This document shows positions 24,741 through 35,312 of a stretch of 64,000 bases of DNA, piece after piece. The notes under the pieces were generated by a model. That model was not told the origin of the DNA. It did not search any database and saw only the letters and a list, made by a program, of their open reading frames with translations. The position numbers and the translations under genes are program-made. Each line of letters starts with the position of its first letter. Positions within the stretch are counted from its first letter, which is position 1. The DNA is taken from positions 62,001 through 126,000 of the forward strand of contig JAVGVS010000399.1 of the NCBI GenBank assembly GCA_032718565.1, written 5' to 3'. The DNA comes from Distichodus sexfasciatus (lineage: Eukaryota > Chordata > Actinopteri > Characiformes > Distichodontidae).

Positions 24741-25762
24741 GTCCTGAGTTCTTTTTCTTATTTAATATAATACCCACTGGCCAAGAGAAAAAAGCTTAAG
24801 GGCTGTAGTTGCTTACAGATCTCAGTTGAACGACTGCATTTTTACTTTTGACTCCAGCGCTAGCTATGGCTCAACATTTCTCAGAGCTCAAGGGACAGGG
24901 CACGTGTTCTGTCTGTGGCTGAGGACTTGGATCTTTGTGGCATTTGAGACCTGATCTCTGACTGGTCCAAAAAGTGGCCAGCTCGGCCAGGAGGGCCAAA
25001 TGTGGTGTGCAGGCTGCTGGCTGTTGTCCTGGCCGTGACTCATGCAAACATGCACACACAACATGAGCAGTTGACCACCCCCAACACACACACACGCACT
25101 TTTGAGCAAGGGCTTGTCATTCTTTTACACACACACTTACCACCTGTTCTGGCGTGGGGACACGCCTGCCACACAGAAGCAGCTCCAAGAGCAAAATGCA
25201 AATGTGGGCTGAACACACACCAACACTTCATCTGCATACACCTTTACATATGCACGCCGGTACACTGTCACATACAGACAGCTGTGTTTCACCCATGGCC
25301 GTCCTGGTACTTGCAGGCCGATGTAATTCTGCGCTTGTTAGTAACCCACAGTGCTAGTCGGCCCGCAGGTGTGCCCTGGGCAGTACGCATATGCTGACAG
25401 GCCAGATATGTTGATAAACCCTACACACACCAGCACGCAGGCATGGCATTTGTCACCGATTCAGCATAGATTTAAAATCTATGATAGAAAATTTTAAAGA
25501 GGAAAATGCATGACAGCAACTATCGTAATTAATCAGTCTTGTAATATTATTAGGGTTGCGACAACTGCGCTTCGTGTTGATCCCCAGCTCTTGGGATGAC
25601 CAGGCGTCCTCTTTTCCCTGGACATGTCATCCTCTTATACCTAAAAAAAAAGCTAAAATCATCAAGGATTTCGTTCTACTTCAGCTTGAACCATTCTTAG
25701 ATTGGATTTGCGTTGCGTTTCCCTAAACTTCACAGGTGGTTTCTTTTTCAGGTCGGACTGAC
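24741..25762. other. Spacer with CA-rich stretches
   Basis: Dispersed 'cacacacac' runs at 25040-25240 and 25420. No gene recognised. Confidence 0.4.
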
Positions 25763-25890
25763 AAAAGGTACCACTGAGGTACTCAGGAGCAAGGTACCAA
25801 AAAGCTGCACCCTGTCCTTCATGGGAGGAGTTCATCTGAAAGTCACTCTCTTAACTACTTACCCATTGCTTTCCACAGCTTTATTAAGCA
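25763..25890 (+). repeat. tRNA-derived SINE, family B fragment
   Basis: 'aaaggtaccactgaggtact' and 'caggagcaaggtacc' are the family body; the head and tail are lost or decayed. Confidence 0.65.
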
Positions 25891-27449
25891 CAATGCCGTG
25901 TGTCATTTCAATATTAAATATAAATATGTATAATAACAATAACCAATAATAATCCGTGGCCTCCGCCGTGCTGGGAACTGCAGAATTAAAGTTCCATACC
26001 AAAAAACTAATAGATTCAATGGACAGATCAGTCTGCTTCCTCAGATAACGTCTGACATAATTTGCACAGTTCTGCGTCCGTAAATATGGTATGATTGCAG
26101 CAAATTCTCAGAAACTCTGCATGGTCTTTGACTCCCACAGTACCCGAAAGTCACGAGGAGGCGGTGGTCAGGTTAAACTCTTCCCCGTCCGATCCATATC
26201 TACAAACCAAAGGTAATGCTCTCTTCTACGAATCGATGTGCGTCGTCGGCAACACGATAGCACCACCTGCGGCCTGGGCCAGTGAGCAGGGCGTCCGACA
26301 TTGAAGAGGGCTTTTTATACGTAGCGAAGCTGGCCAGATGCAGAACATGGTCGCGAAAATGATGCAGGTGGTCAGGCAGGTATGAAACCAATGCCCGATG
26401 ACCATGCCGTTGATTCAAATCATTAAATTAAAACGCCGTTGCCAGGGGAATCAGTCCCCGTAAACGTTGGAATCCTGTGCGTTGTAGCGTTTACTCGCTT
26501 TCGACCAAACACGGGGCGTTGAATTGTTTCCGGGGTTTTAGCGCAAATGGGCGATCGCCGACGCGGTTTAAGAGCCGGGAGAGGACCATAAAACAAAGCA
26601 TGTCAAATTGGTAAATAAACATAATAATCAGTATTTTGAATTTCTTCTTCGCGCTGGGTGAAACGGGAAAACTTGTCGGCCGCTCAGCGTATAAAAGCCG
26701 TAGCGTAACCGGCGCCTTCCATGTCAGACATTAGGTTCAGAGGTTTTTTTCGTAAATAATATGAACCTTTCTGCTTTGTGTCTGCGAGGATCGATAGTAT
26801 CGTGACTAACAGAAGTCAAAGTCGCTCACCTTGACGCTGTTCTTTTAGCCTTCCACCCTTTCTTCCGTGAAGTAGCAGCCCATTCACATTTCCGCATTTC
26901 AGCGAATGGCCTACAGACTGCAGACTTCCTAAATGTCGGCAACAAAACGCCCGCTCCGGCCGTCCGCGTGAGAGACCTGTCGAGTAATCTCCAGCGCTTT
27001 TTGCAAAAAGGCCCAGAACCGTTGGGGCTGCCACTGTTCATAAAGCCTCTCTCTCTCTCTGTCTCACCACAGACAAAAAGAGGACTTAGAAGCCTTGATG
27101 CGCCTTGACTTCCTTTCCTCTGTAATGACTTTGAGCGGTGCTCTTTGGTCCGTCGCTGTTTATCTCTCAGAGAGTTGTGCCTTTTGTTGTGTCGTTCAGG
27201 CCTCTGCGCGCTCTTCTAGATTGGAGCGGTTAATGAAGCCTATTTACTGTGGGCGCAAGGAACATTGAGTGTGATGCTGGGGAATACAAAATACAAAAGG
27301 CTGCGTTTCGGGCTGCCTAAAAATGAACACCGTTACCAATATTTTGGCAGTATTTTGCTCTCCAGAAGAACATTTCAATAGTTTCATATCTGTAATGGTA
27401 GAGCGAAGACTACTCAATAGCTGCGGTGTTTATTTTAATTTCCCCCCTC
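25891..27449. other. Non-genic spacer
   Basis: No repeat family recognised. 26640-27190 is moderately CpG-rich and low in repeats. A CT run lies at 27047-27064. No splice-bounded coding segment seen. Confidence 0.35.
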
Positions 27450-27564
27450 CGTATTCGGAAGGTTGCGGTTCAAATCCGGACCGGTAAAAAGATGCGGTAC
27501 TCATCAACAGAAGGCCATCCCCAAGCACTGCTTCGGGCTGACAGAGTCAGCTGCCCACTGCTCT
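27450..27564 (+). repeat. tRNA-derived SINE, family B fragment
   Basis: 'ggaaggttgcggttcaaatc' (B-box region), 'ccccaagcactgcttcgg' and 'agctgcccactgctc' are present. It is truncated at the 3' side by family C and A sequence. Confidence 0.75.
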
Positions 27565-27800
27565 CAGAACGCTATCTTCGAAATTAGGAAATAGGGCGGT
27601 CGTTAGCGTGCCGCTTCTTGGCGTCCGGGTTCGAGAACACCCTTTCCGTTTGGAGTTTTGCATGCTCTCTGTGTTCGCGTGGGTTTCCTCCGGTTGCTCC
27701 GGTTTCCTCCCACAGTCTAAAGTTTCACTCAGTAACTCCTTACATACTGGGGTCCTGGCACTGAACCCGTCAACAGGGAGGCAAAAACTCTAACGCAGGC
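27565..27800 (+). repeat. SINE patchwork: family C tail then family A
   Basis: 'cttcgaaattaggaaat' (27575-27592) is the family C tail seen at 48.6 kb. Family A follows directly: 'gggcggtcgttagcgtgccg', 'ggttcgagaacaccctttcc', and 'gcgtgggtttcctccggttg' with 'ggtttcctcccacagtctaa'. Three SINE families are joined within 350 bases. Confidence 0.75.
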
Positions 27801-27844
27801 TTACCGCGAAATCCAGAGCATGCAGCTGGAAAAGCAAAAACAGA

Positions 27845-28352
27845 GAAGGATGGTTAGAAGGTCTGGTTCCCGTGCCGGTTCCCGATTTTGGAAGCAGCGC
27901 GCGCTTTTTCCACAAAAAATTGGCTGGTGCGGTGCTCTAAACGAAGCTCGAACAGCCCTGAACTTGCACGCTGGTCCAGCGAGAACCCACGTGGCGATCC
28001 ACGAGGAGGTGGGCGGGAGTGATAGGTAGCTTTAGAAGAAAACGTCGGAGAGCCAAAGTCCGGTAACGTGGCGCGCGGAAGAAATTAAAGCTCTTTTAGC
28101 AGTATGAACGTCCACAGAGATTCAGCAGAAATTGGAAAGTGCATCCTCAAAAGTTTGAAGGAATAACACTGCTTCTAAACTGAGTTAAGCCCATGTTTGT
28201 TTCTGTTTAAGGCGTGACCTGTGGCTGTGTTATCATGGGGCTCCCTTCAAGCCCTAGTCAGGAAGTCTTTCATCTTGAGGCGGTTCTCGGCTGGTTCACC
28301 AGTTCACCTAACAGCACCAACACCAGTGTAATTGAAAGGGATATAAGAGATT
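27845..28352 (+). mobile_element. TIR element family K, second copy
   Basis: 'ggttcccgtgccggttcccg', 'cgatccacgaggaggtgggc', 'ggctggttcaccagttcacc' and the right end 'ccagtgtaattgaaaggga' match the copy at 20.5 kb. The left terminal 'ccccttttcc' is missing. Confidence 0.7.
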
Positions 28353-28916
28353 ACCTCTACGGACAGAGGTTATAGCATCAAATCCAACTCTATCGTGTTG
28401 CAAAGTTGCACTCAACTTCCAGGCCTGCTTGAGACCCTAACCTGGTTGCTGAAGACTGTCCTGTAAGCCAGGGACATGGGTTGGAGGCTGTAATAATTAC
28501 GTTCCACAGGCTGTGTAGTGTCAATTTAAATTTCAATTTCAGCTCAAACAATCACAAAAAATAATGTAATCGACAAAAAACAATTATAATTACAATTATT
28601 TTTGCCCACATTACCTCTTTCGCAAGTATACTCATATTTTGTCGTGTTCGAAGATAACCGCGGCCTTGCCTTTGCCGCCGCCATACCTCACCGAAGACTG
28701 AGCACATTAATGCGTTCTGATGGCAGTGTACAGTCTGTGGGGTAAAGATGGCGGAGAGAAGCAGCATAAAAGTCTTAAATAGTAACACAAAGTAAGTGTT
28801 AAATAATCGTATTTCAGATGGACCAGACAGATAAATTGATTATGTTTTTTTCATGTCGAAACTGACCCCTCGTTCCACACCTTCGCCGATTTTTTATGCA
28901 AGAAGTGCTTGTTCTC
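28353..28916. other. Non-genic spacer
   Basis: AT-rich around 28500-28610; nothing recognised. Confidence 0.35.
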
Positions 28917-29162
28917 TGTGGCGTAACGGTAGGGTGTTCGCTTTGTGATCAGAAGTTTGAAGGTTCGAATCAGGGCGATGCGTTACCACTGGGGTTCTCG
29001 CCAGGTAAGAGTGCAGGTCCCCAGCACACTATCGGTAAACGATGGCTGCTTATTTGCTCCTTCATGCTGGATGGGTTAAATGCAGGGTCACATTTGGTTT
29101 GTGGTGCACTATTATTGCCAATAACGTGGTGTGTTCACCATGACAAATAATCACTCACTTTC
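28917..29162 (+). repeat. tRNA-derived SINE, family B
   Basis: Near full length: A-box region 'tggcgtaacggtagggtgtt', B box GGTTCGAATCA, the body, and tail 'accatgacaaataatcactc'. Confidence 0.9.
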
Positions 29163-29821
29163 TTTTTGCTTTCATAGTTTCCTCCCAAGATCTCCTTAAA
29201 ATTTTCCAAAATTGGCAGCTGTTTGGGAAGGGCCTTTTTTCTCCGCCTGACGCCACATCCGGCCTCTTGTAGATTCCAAACTTGTTTTCCTTCCGACCAG
29301 ATGATCTGATGTCTGATCTTCCTTAAAAACAAAATAAAAGCCACACACCGGCAGGATTACAGGCAACAAAAAAGCGAAGGCGCCTCAGATGCGTTGGAAT
29401 GAATAATAACTGTCTGAAAAAATAAGTTCTGAATGAGCATTGGAAGGCTATAGCAAGCTGGAACCTTCCAATGCTTTGAGTCGCAGTCACCCAAAGGTCC
29501 CAAATCACGTGGTCGTCGCTGTCACCATCGATTTTCTGTTGTAATTTGCTTCCGCGGTTATTGATATGCGCCGTTCGCCTTGTGCCTCTGTGAAGCCGGT
29601 GGATGTGGACATGCTTTGGCGTTGTCGGCCATTTGATTATGATCGCATTGCAGTCGTTTGGACTGTAAATCTGGAATGCCTGACCAGTGGAGCGAACCAC
29701 AGAACTCCATAACGCTGATGTAATTCAGTCACATAATACATGAAGGGTTTCGACCCGGGAGGATGTGACGTGTTTCTAAAGTCAGTTTGGACTGATGGAA
29801 GGTCTTTGAGCTTGAATGTTC
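29163..29821. other. Non-genic spacer
   Basis: No gene or repeat family recognised. Confidence 0.35.
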
Positions 29822-30105
29822 TCTTCCGACAGCGTGTCACTTGGCGTTATTATGTGTGTGACTCCGTGGAGCGCCATCTCACATAAAAATGTGGTTCTCT
29901 CCCAGAAATGACTCCAAATGAGTCCAAATTGGCCGGCTAAGAAATATATAAAAAACTTCTTCATTTTCAATTAATCAGTAAATATTTTTTGCCATTTGAT
30001 AGTGTTGGAGAGTAAAACATAAATATAGAAAAATAGAAACAGTTGGTTTATTAAAAAACGCTGGATATGAAAAAGTTTTCACCCCACTTTTTGTCCGATT
30101 ATATA
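29822..30105 (-). repeat. Family E repeat, partial, reverse orientation
   Basis: 'aatgtggttctctcccagaa', 'tcattttcaattaatcagta' and 'atagaaacagttggtttatt' match 52290-52540 in the same orientation. The left edge 'ttccgacagcgtgtcac' corresponds to the E2 site used by the hAT insertion in copy E1. Confidence 0.75.
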
Positions 30106-31140
30106 TATATATATTTATGCACAAATAAATTTATGCACAAAACTGTCAGCCTTCTTTCCCCCGAGAGACACGAGCCACTCCAGCCATTACAACAGCTTAA
30201 TGCCTGGCCTGGCAGAGCCGTCACGGTGCTTTGTTAGCCCGTGTTAAGCCATAACAGAAGCAGGACCCGCACCGGTTGATTAGGTCACTCCTTCAGCCGA
30301 CCGGCACCGCTTTCGTCGACATGGCGACCTTCAAGCGGAACTGGCACCCCGAGGAGGCGAGCAGCGCCGACGTTGATCGCTCCTGAGGACTCAAAAGCCA
30401 TTTGAGTGTGTGTGTGTTTTGTAAGGGAGAGGTGTGAAGGGGAGAAGGAGGTCTCGGTCACCCAAATCGCCCTCGACCTGAAGGAGGTCTGTCGCAGTGA
30501 AAGTGCCTTTGACAAATCACTTTTGTCAGAGCGGCGGGGGCTCAGGCTGGTAGAGTTTACAAAAGTGCCGCATCATACCTAGAGGTCGGGAAAGCTTGGA
30601 CCAAACAGGTTGTTGTGTGTTTTTGTAGATAATAAACAGTATTTGTAAATAATACTTATACAGATTGTTCATAATGTTTTGAGGTTTTTGAGGGTATAAA
30701 CCGTTTGTGTACAATGTTGTTGTCGTTTTGGCTTTTAGTTGTGAATCTCATATTTGTTATAAACGTGATGATTAAATATTAATTAACCCTTCTACGCATG
30801 AAATCCGCTTGAGTCTACAGTGTCCCTATTTTACGGGTGGCCCAGAAATGTTCGTTTTAGTGTATGCTCCATCTCAAATGTTTAGTATTTTGTTTTACTG
30901 CTATAGAATAATATTTATTTATATTAATATTAGAAACACATTAGTTTAACAGTGTAATAAAGATAAGCTTAAGCTGTTGGGATTACACTGCAAATCTGGC
31001 TGAAATAAAAAAAAAAAATCCAGAAATAGGCATTATTTGGTCACTTTTGTCGGTACGGTAAGACCCACGGCTTTCCGTTATAGACTTCTTTTAGTATTTT
31101 TTCCTCATCATACTGCACTAACTTTGGCCTTGGCGTCACG
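30106..31140. other. Non-genic spacer upstream of the PMCA 5' region
   Basis: 30280-30530 is GC-rich and repeat-poor; the rest is AT-rich. No coding exon recognised. Confidence 0.35.
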
Positions 31141-31590
31141 CCGTCCCTTTAATATTCATGCGCTCCTGGGAGCGATGGTGCAGTAGCGGCTGCGTTTAGC
31201 TATGGCTCGGAGGCTCACGTGAGCACTTCTCACGGCCAGACAGACACTGAGGCGGCTGGACGGACAGCTTCCCCTCCTCCCCTTTCCTCCCCCCCTCCCC
31301 TCACGGGAGGCGAGTGTCGGTGTGCACGTCGCCGAGCCTGCCAGCAAGCCCGGGACTCGAATGTGGCAGTGCCGCGACCAGTGCCGCCTCGTCACGCTAA
31401 CTCTCTAAGCTCTCTCTCTCTCTCTCTCTCTGTCTCTCTGGCTCCTATAGTGCTGCTTGGCTCTGGTTTTACTCCGCCACATCCTCTCTCTCTCTCCCTC
31501 CCCTTCCCTCCCCTCTCCTCCTCCCTCCTCCTCCCTCCTCCTCTCTCTCTCTCTGTACCCGTCTCTGGAAAGGAAGTAATAGGAGAGCTC
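31141..31590 (+). promoter_or_regulatory. atp2b2: Candidate promoter / 5'UTR region of the calcium-pump gene
   Basis: An abrupt rise in GC and CpG begins at about 31140 ('gcgatggtgcagtagcggct', 'gcacgtcgccgagcctgcc'). It holds a 12-base palindrome GCTCACGTGAGC at 31213-31224 containing an E-box CACGTG. CT-rich tracts follow ((CT)n 31409-31440, and 31480-31555). The stretch lies about 0.5-0.9 kb before the start codon of a + strand gene. It could be a promoter, a noncoding first exon, or both. No TATA box is obvious. Confidence 0.45.
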
Positions 31591-31593
31591 ACC

Positions 31594-31629
31594 ATGAAGC
31601 GGCTTGTGGCCGGAGCCACAGCTGAATAG
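31594..31629 (+). CDS. Candidate upstream ORF (11 residues) in the 5' leader
   Basis: An ATG in a strong initiation context (CTCACCATGA) opens the peptide MKRLVAGATAE and stops at TAG. If this region is part of the mature 5'UTR, the frame would compete with the pump's start codon. Whether it is transcribed and retained after splicing cannot be told from the sequence. Confidence 0.3.
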   Translation: MKRLVAGATAE

Positions 31630-31690
31630 GAAGCTTGGCAGCGTATGGGCGCCCGCGTTCTGCAGCCCAGCAGCCTGATCCTCCAGGACC

Positions 31691-31757
31691 ATGGCAGCCT
31701 TTCTCTGGGCCTCCGGCTCGCCCTTGACCTTGGCTCCTCTAACGCCCAAAGGATTTC

Positions 31758-31799
<42 letters not shown>

Positions 31800-31945
31800 A
31801 TCTGTCTTTCTCTTTCTCTCCTCCACACGCTGGACTGGATTTTGTTGATCCCCCCCCTCAGTTTCGTTTATTCTTCGTTCTCCTCTCTCACCTCTTTTCT
31901 TCTTCATCATCATTTCCCCCGATTCTTCGGACGCCTTCAGCCTAG
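31691..31945 (+). CDS. Candidate upstream ORF (84 residues) in the 5' leader
   Basis: The ATG at 31691 lies in a near-ideal context (GGACCATGGC). The frame runs 84 codons through the CT microsatellite, giving a Leu/Ser-rich peptide. It is out of frame with the pump start at 32085 (offset 394 bases). Composition is driven by the (CT)n repeat, so I consider a functional protein unlikely; a translation-damping role is possible only if it is in the mRNA. A third ATG at 31645 opens a 67-codon frame in another phase. Confidence 0.25.
31758..31830. repeat. (CT)n microsatellite, possible polypyrimidine tract
   Basis: Nearly pure CT from 31758 to 31800 with a CTTT-rich continuation. It is followed 30 bases later by 'ccccccctcag' (AG at 31860-31861), a plausible 3' splice site for the exon carrying the start codon. 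Confidence 0.7.
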
Positions 31946-32084
31946 TCGAGTCTAGCTCCAGGCTCGTTTGCCGCTTAGCAGTCTGACCTCCAGTCCCACC
32001 CCCTTACCACTCCTCCGTCGTCCTCCACCTGCCAGCGTCAGGCAATACCACGCCGCCATACCACCGCCACCACCGCCAGGGGAC

Positions 32085-32272
32085 ATGAGAACAGCGATTT
32101 TACAGCAGAACCAAAAGCGAGGGGGAGCAACCATGCGGGAGGCCGGCTGCTCTCTTATGGGCTACGCTCGCTCATGGGCCTACGCCTTCGAGGCTGTAGT
32201 CAAATTCAGGGAGGGACCTCTCGGAGACATTGAGGGACTGTGCCAGAGGCTGAAAACCTGCAGAGACGGAGG
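32085..32272 (+). CDS. atp2b2: Plasma-membrane Ca2+-ATPase, first coding exon (frame disturbed)
   Basis: PMCAs are P-type ATPases that export Ca2+ across the plasma membrane; this exon encodes the start of the cytosolic N-terminal tail. The proposed start is the ATG at 32085 (GGGGACATG), where known family members begin MGDM. Downstream, family hallmarks are visible but in different frames. GCSLM is in the start frame. LRSLM plus GLR (32162-32185), matching the family's LRSLMELR, is one frame over. EAVVKFREG and GLCQRLKT return to the start frame (from 32190). The last codons before the donor make AETEG only in a third frame (32260-32272). The donor is gg|gtgagt at 32273. In that last frame the exon ends in phase 1, exactly what the exon at 57906 requires; in the start frame it does not. 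I infer small indels, by assembly error or decay. EAVVK points to ATP2B2 over ATP2B1, 3 or 4. The exon may begin upstream, at about 31862. Confidence 0.72.
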
Positions 32273-33639
32273 GTGAGTGTGTGGGTTTATCTTCTCTTTT
32301 CTCTCCTTCTGTCTCTCTTTTATCTCTCTTTTTTAGGAGCTTCCAACCATACCCAAAATCCTTCTTGCGCTCTAACACTCTCAAACATGATTATTGATTT
32401 GTGTCGTTTAATACTGCATTCTCTCGTCGTGTGCAATAACTGAAACGGTTTTCTCTCCGTCTGTGTTCTGCGCTTTTGTATTGCAAGTCCTTTAACGTCT
32501 TGCAGAAAAAATTATGCTTGAACACGTCTCGTGGGCAACGGTGCGGAGGTTAAAGTGAATTAGCTTTTTTCTCCCAAACGACATCTAATACGAATACAGA
32601 GAGAACGAATTCCTGCTTCGATAAAGGAGGGATCTAGCCAGATAGATAGCCAGGAATCCTCTTTTTTTTGCGTCACTGAATCCTCCTCTTACCTCAAAGC
32701 TCGCTCCCCGAAGCCTCGGCCAATCTGAGCGTGTAAGTCACGGCTCATCCGCCACGGACGGACAAGCGGAAGGCAGTCCGGAGTTCCCCGGCGCAGTTTG
32801 CCCGCAGCTTCCTTTGCTCAGCAGCAGAGAGTGATGCGCCGCTGACAAGGCTATGATCTCATGTGCTGATTGACATCCCAAAGCGCCTATGCTGTGAGCA
32901 GCTTCATGATGTATTGCTCTGGTGATCTTCATAACAGCCAAGTGATGTACTATCTTTATAAACAGGGCCATGATCTTTCGTTTCTGTCTTAGCGTCAGGG
33001 TTCGGCAGTCGGGAGCGCTTAAAGAGGCTCGGTTTGAGTCTTACCTCGAAGAAGATCCTAGTCTTCTCCTTCATCCTTTTTGCAAATATAGCCACCTGAA
33101 AGGAGCTTAAAAGGGCAGATCTTGTGCAAGGTGCACATCTTGCTTCCAGAATCATGCAATGATGATGTGACGACTGATATTGATGGCGAATAAACCAAAT
33201 CTAACCCCGTGCTCCACGTATTCCCGCTGTGCAGGGAACGGTCACATCGGTGTGCCTTTCTTTAGTGCCGTCGCATGGTGTGACGCACCTGGTTTTGCTT
33301 CTAATTACGCACTGCTGCGCCGGGGTATTCAGATGACTTTCTCACCTCTCGTTTTCTCCGCCGACTGCAGACCCGGCAAAATCTAGGACCTTGGGGGATT
33401 ATGGTGAAATGATTGCAATAAATTTTGTGTGTGTGTGTGTGTAATGGTCTAATATTCGGATTAAAGTCAAGGTCAGCTTGACTTTATAAGCAGTGTTGAG
33501 GAAAGTGACCTTTCCTATTGCAGGATCTTGCAATCACAAGCTTTGGGATCTTAGTGGTCAGTTATGACTGAGAGATGTAAAAAGTAACCAAAGCTTCGCC
33601 GAAGCTCCTTTTATCAATAACACTTCTTCAATGCATTAC
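32273..33639 (+). other. Start of the 25.6-kb intron; no repeat recognised
   Basis: The donor GTGAGT is at 32273-32278, followed by a pyrimidine-rich run. A (TG)n tract is at 33427-33442. 32690-33180 looks repeat-poor and could hold intronic regulatory sequence; nothing specific identified. Confidence 0.5.
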
Positions 33640-34134
33640 TGAGGATGCACAATGTGGAAATATACGGCCGATGCGATATTTTTCTATCGCGGACTTCTTA
33701 CCCGATGCTGATAAAGAGGAGTCAGAGGTCAGCAGCCTTAAAAAGACAAGATATTTTGCTGTTAAAGTTCCACTCGTGCTCAGAATTTTTAGGCGTAAAA
33801 ATGCTTTATCCTTAGGAAGCGGCGTAAGCAGAGTGGAAGCGAGGCGGAGCATTTTCAAGCATCAGTCACAACATTTTGAAAAAAATCACTTTCACGCCCT
33901 ATGTGTTTTTCAAGTCAACGGACATATAGCAACACCCATATTGCACTACTATAAATGCGTGGAGAAACCCGTTAGATACAACCCGGCTGTTTCCCTAGAT
34001 ACATCTGTTTACATTAAATCCTTATCTGAAATATCTGAAAATGTCGGGACCTTTCGAAGGATCGGTCTGATGACAGAAATAAAAGCAATTGCTCAGACTG
34101 ATTCGATATGATTCGATATTATAGTGCATCCCTA
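33640..34134 (+). mobile_element. Family F hAT-like element
   Basis: The left end 'tgaggatgcacaatgtgg' and right end 'ttatagtgcatcccta' are mutually inverted. The interior has 'taaaaagacaagatattttg', 'gtaagcagagtggaagcgag' and 'agcatcagtcacaacatttt', as in the 11.2 kb copy. The fairly long open frame at 33671-34111 is within the element and is not conserved in other copies. Confidence 0.75.
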
Positions 34135-34224
34135 ATTTCTACTATAACGGGATGTTTAAAGTATCCCTAATTTTTAATAATGCAATTTCAAAGCACAATA
34201 AGGTTTCAGTGACATTAAGGAGAT

Positions 34225-34292
34225 GCCCATGTCAGCTGCCCACTGCTGCTTCACGGATGGGTCAAATGCAGGGTCGTAGTCCTCACTTTCAC
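34225..34292 (+). repeat. tRNA-derived SINE, family B 3' fragment
   Basis: 'gtcagctgcccactgctgct', 'tcacggatgggtcaaatgca' and 'cctcactttcac' are the tail half only. Confidence 0.7.
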
Positions 34293-34400
34293 TTAAGCAG
34301 CCTGAACTCTTGGTTCGTCCTTACACATGCAGGTGGAGCGCCATCCTCGATTAAATCAGACAGCCGCCAAGAGGTCCATATAGAGCCCTACTAAACACTA

Positions 34401-35312
34401 AGGGCCAATTTCCCAATCTAGGATTAAGCCTAGTCTTAGATTAGCTTTGAGTTTGAATGGTAAATCTCCATTGGTACTGTAGTCAGGGCCAAATAACCCA
34501 TGAGTAAGAAACCAGCCCTAAGGGCCAGTTTCACAGACCGTGATTAAGCCTAGTCTTAGACTAGCTTTGCTTTTCAGTGAAAAATCACTATTGGTTCTCA
34601 AATTTAGTCAAGACTAGGCTTAATCCCTGTGCAAGAAACTAGTCCGAAGGGCCAATTTCCCAGTCTGGGATTAAGCCTAGCTTGAAGTTTGAATGGTAAA
34701 TCTTCATTGGTGCACAACTTGGTCAAGGCTAGACTTCATCCATAAGCTAAAAAAAAACGGCCCTAAGGGCCAATTTCTGATCTAGGATTAGGCCTATCTT
34801 GAAGTTTGAATAGTGAAATTTTTGGTGGTACTACAACTTAGTCCAAGACTGAACTTCATCCACTGAGCAAAAAGCAGCCATAAGGCCTAGTCTTAGACAA
34901 GCTTTGGCACTTCAGCGTGGTAAATCTCAATTGAGTACTCAGAATTTAGTCCAAGACTAGGCTTAATCATGTGCAAGAAACCTTGATCCGAAGGAGCCCA
35001 ATTCCCCAGTCTGGGGATTAGCCTGGCAGAAGTTTGAATGGTAAATCTTCATTGTTTTAACAGTCCAAAATAGACTTTATCCATGAACCAAAAAAGCAAT
35101 ATAAAGCCTGGTCTTAGACTAGCTCTGCTTTTCAGTGGTAAATCTCAATTAGTACTCAAATTTAGTCCAAGACTAGGCTTAATTCCTGCTCAAGAAACCA
35201 GCCCTAAGGGCCTAGACTTAGACTAGCTTTGCTTTACAGTGGTAAATAAGCCATGGTGCCTCCATTGGTCATTGGGCTAGACTTAATCCCTGTTCAAGAA
35301 ACTGGCCCTAAT
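34401..35312 (+). repeat. Tandem array of ~115-bp foldback units
   Basis: Boxes starting 'aagggccaatttcccagtct' recur near 34401, 34520, 34649 and 34757, then less completely near 34877, 34992, 35100 and 35204. Two unit types alternate: one with 'gaagtttgaatggtaaatct', the other with 'agactagctttgcttttcag'. Many units are hairpins: GATTAAGCCTAGTCTT at 34542-34557 pairs perfectly with AAGACTAGGCTTAATC at 34610-34625. It looks like a tandemly amplified miniature inverted-repeat element. Confidence 0.85.

Noticed and set aside
24074..24799. Open frames with a repeated 'PHSLLCIV' peptide.
   Set aside because: The peptide repeats because the DNA is a 161-bp tandem array; the phase changes between units.
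31219..31913. Ser/Leu-rich and Arg/Glu-rich frames of up to 173 codons on both strands.
   Set aside because: Driven by (CT)n/(GA)n microsatellites in a probable 5' leader; low-complexity peptides with no family.
33671..34111. A 146-codon frame on the + strand.
   Set aside because: It lies inside a family F hAT-like element and is not conserved in the other copies, which contain no transposase.
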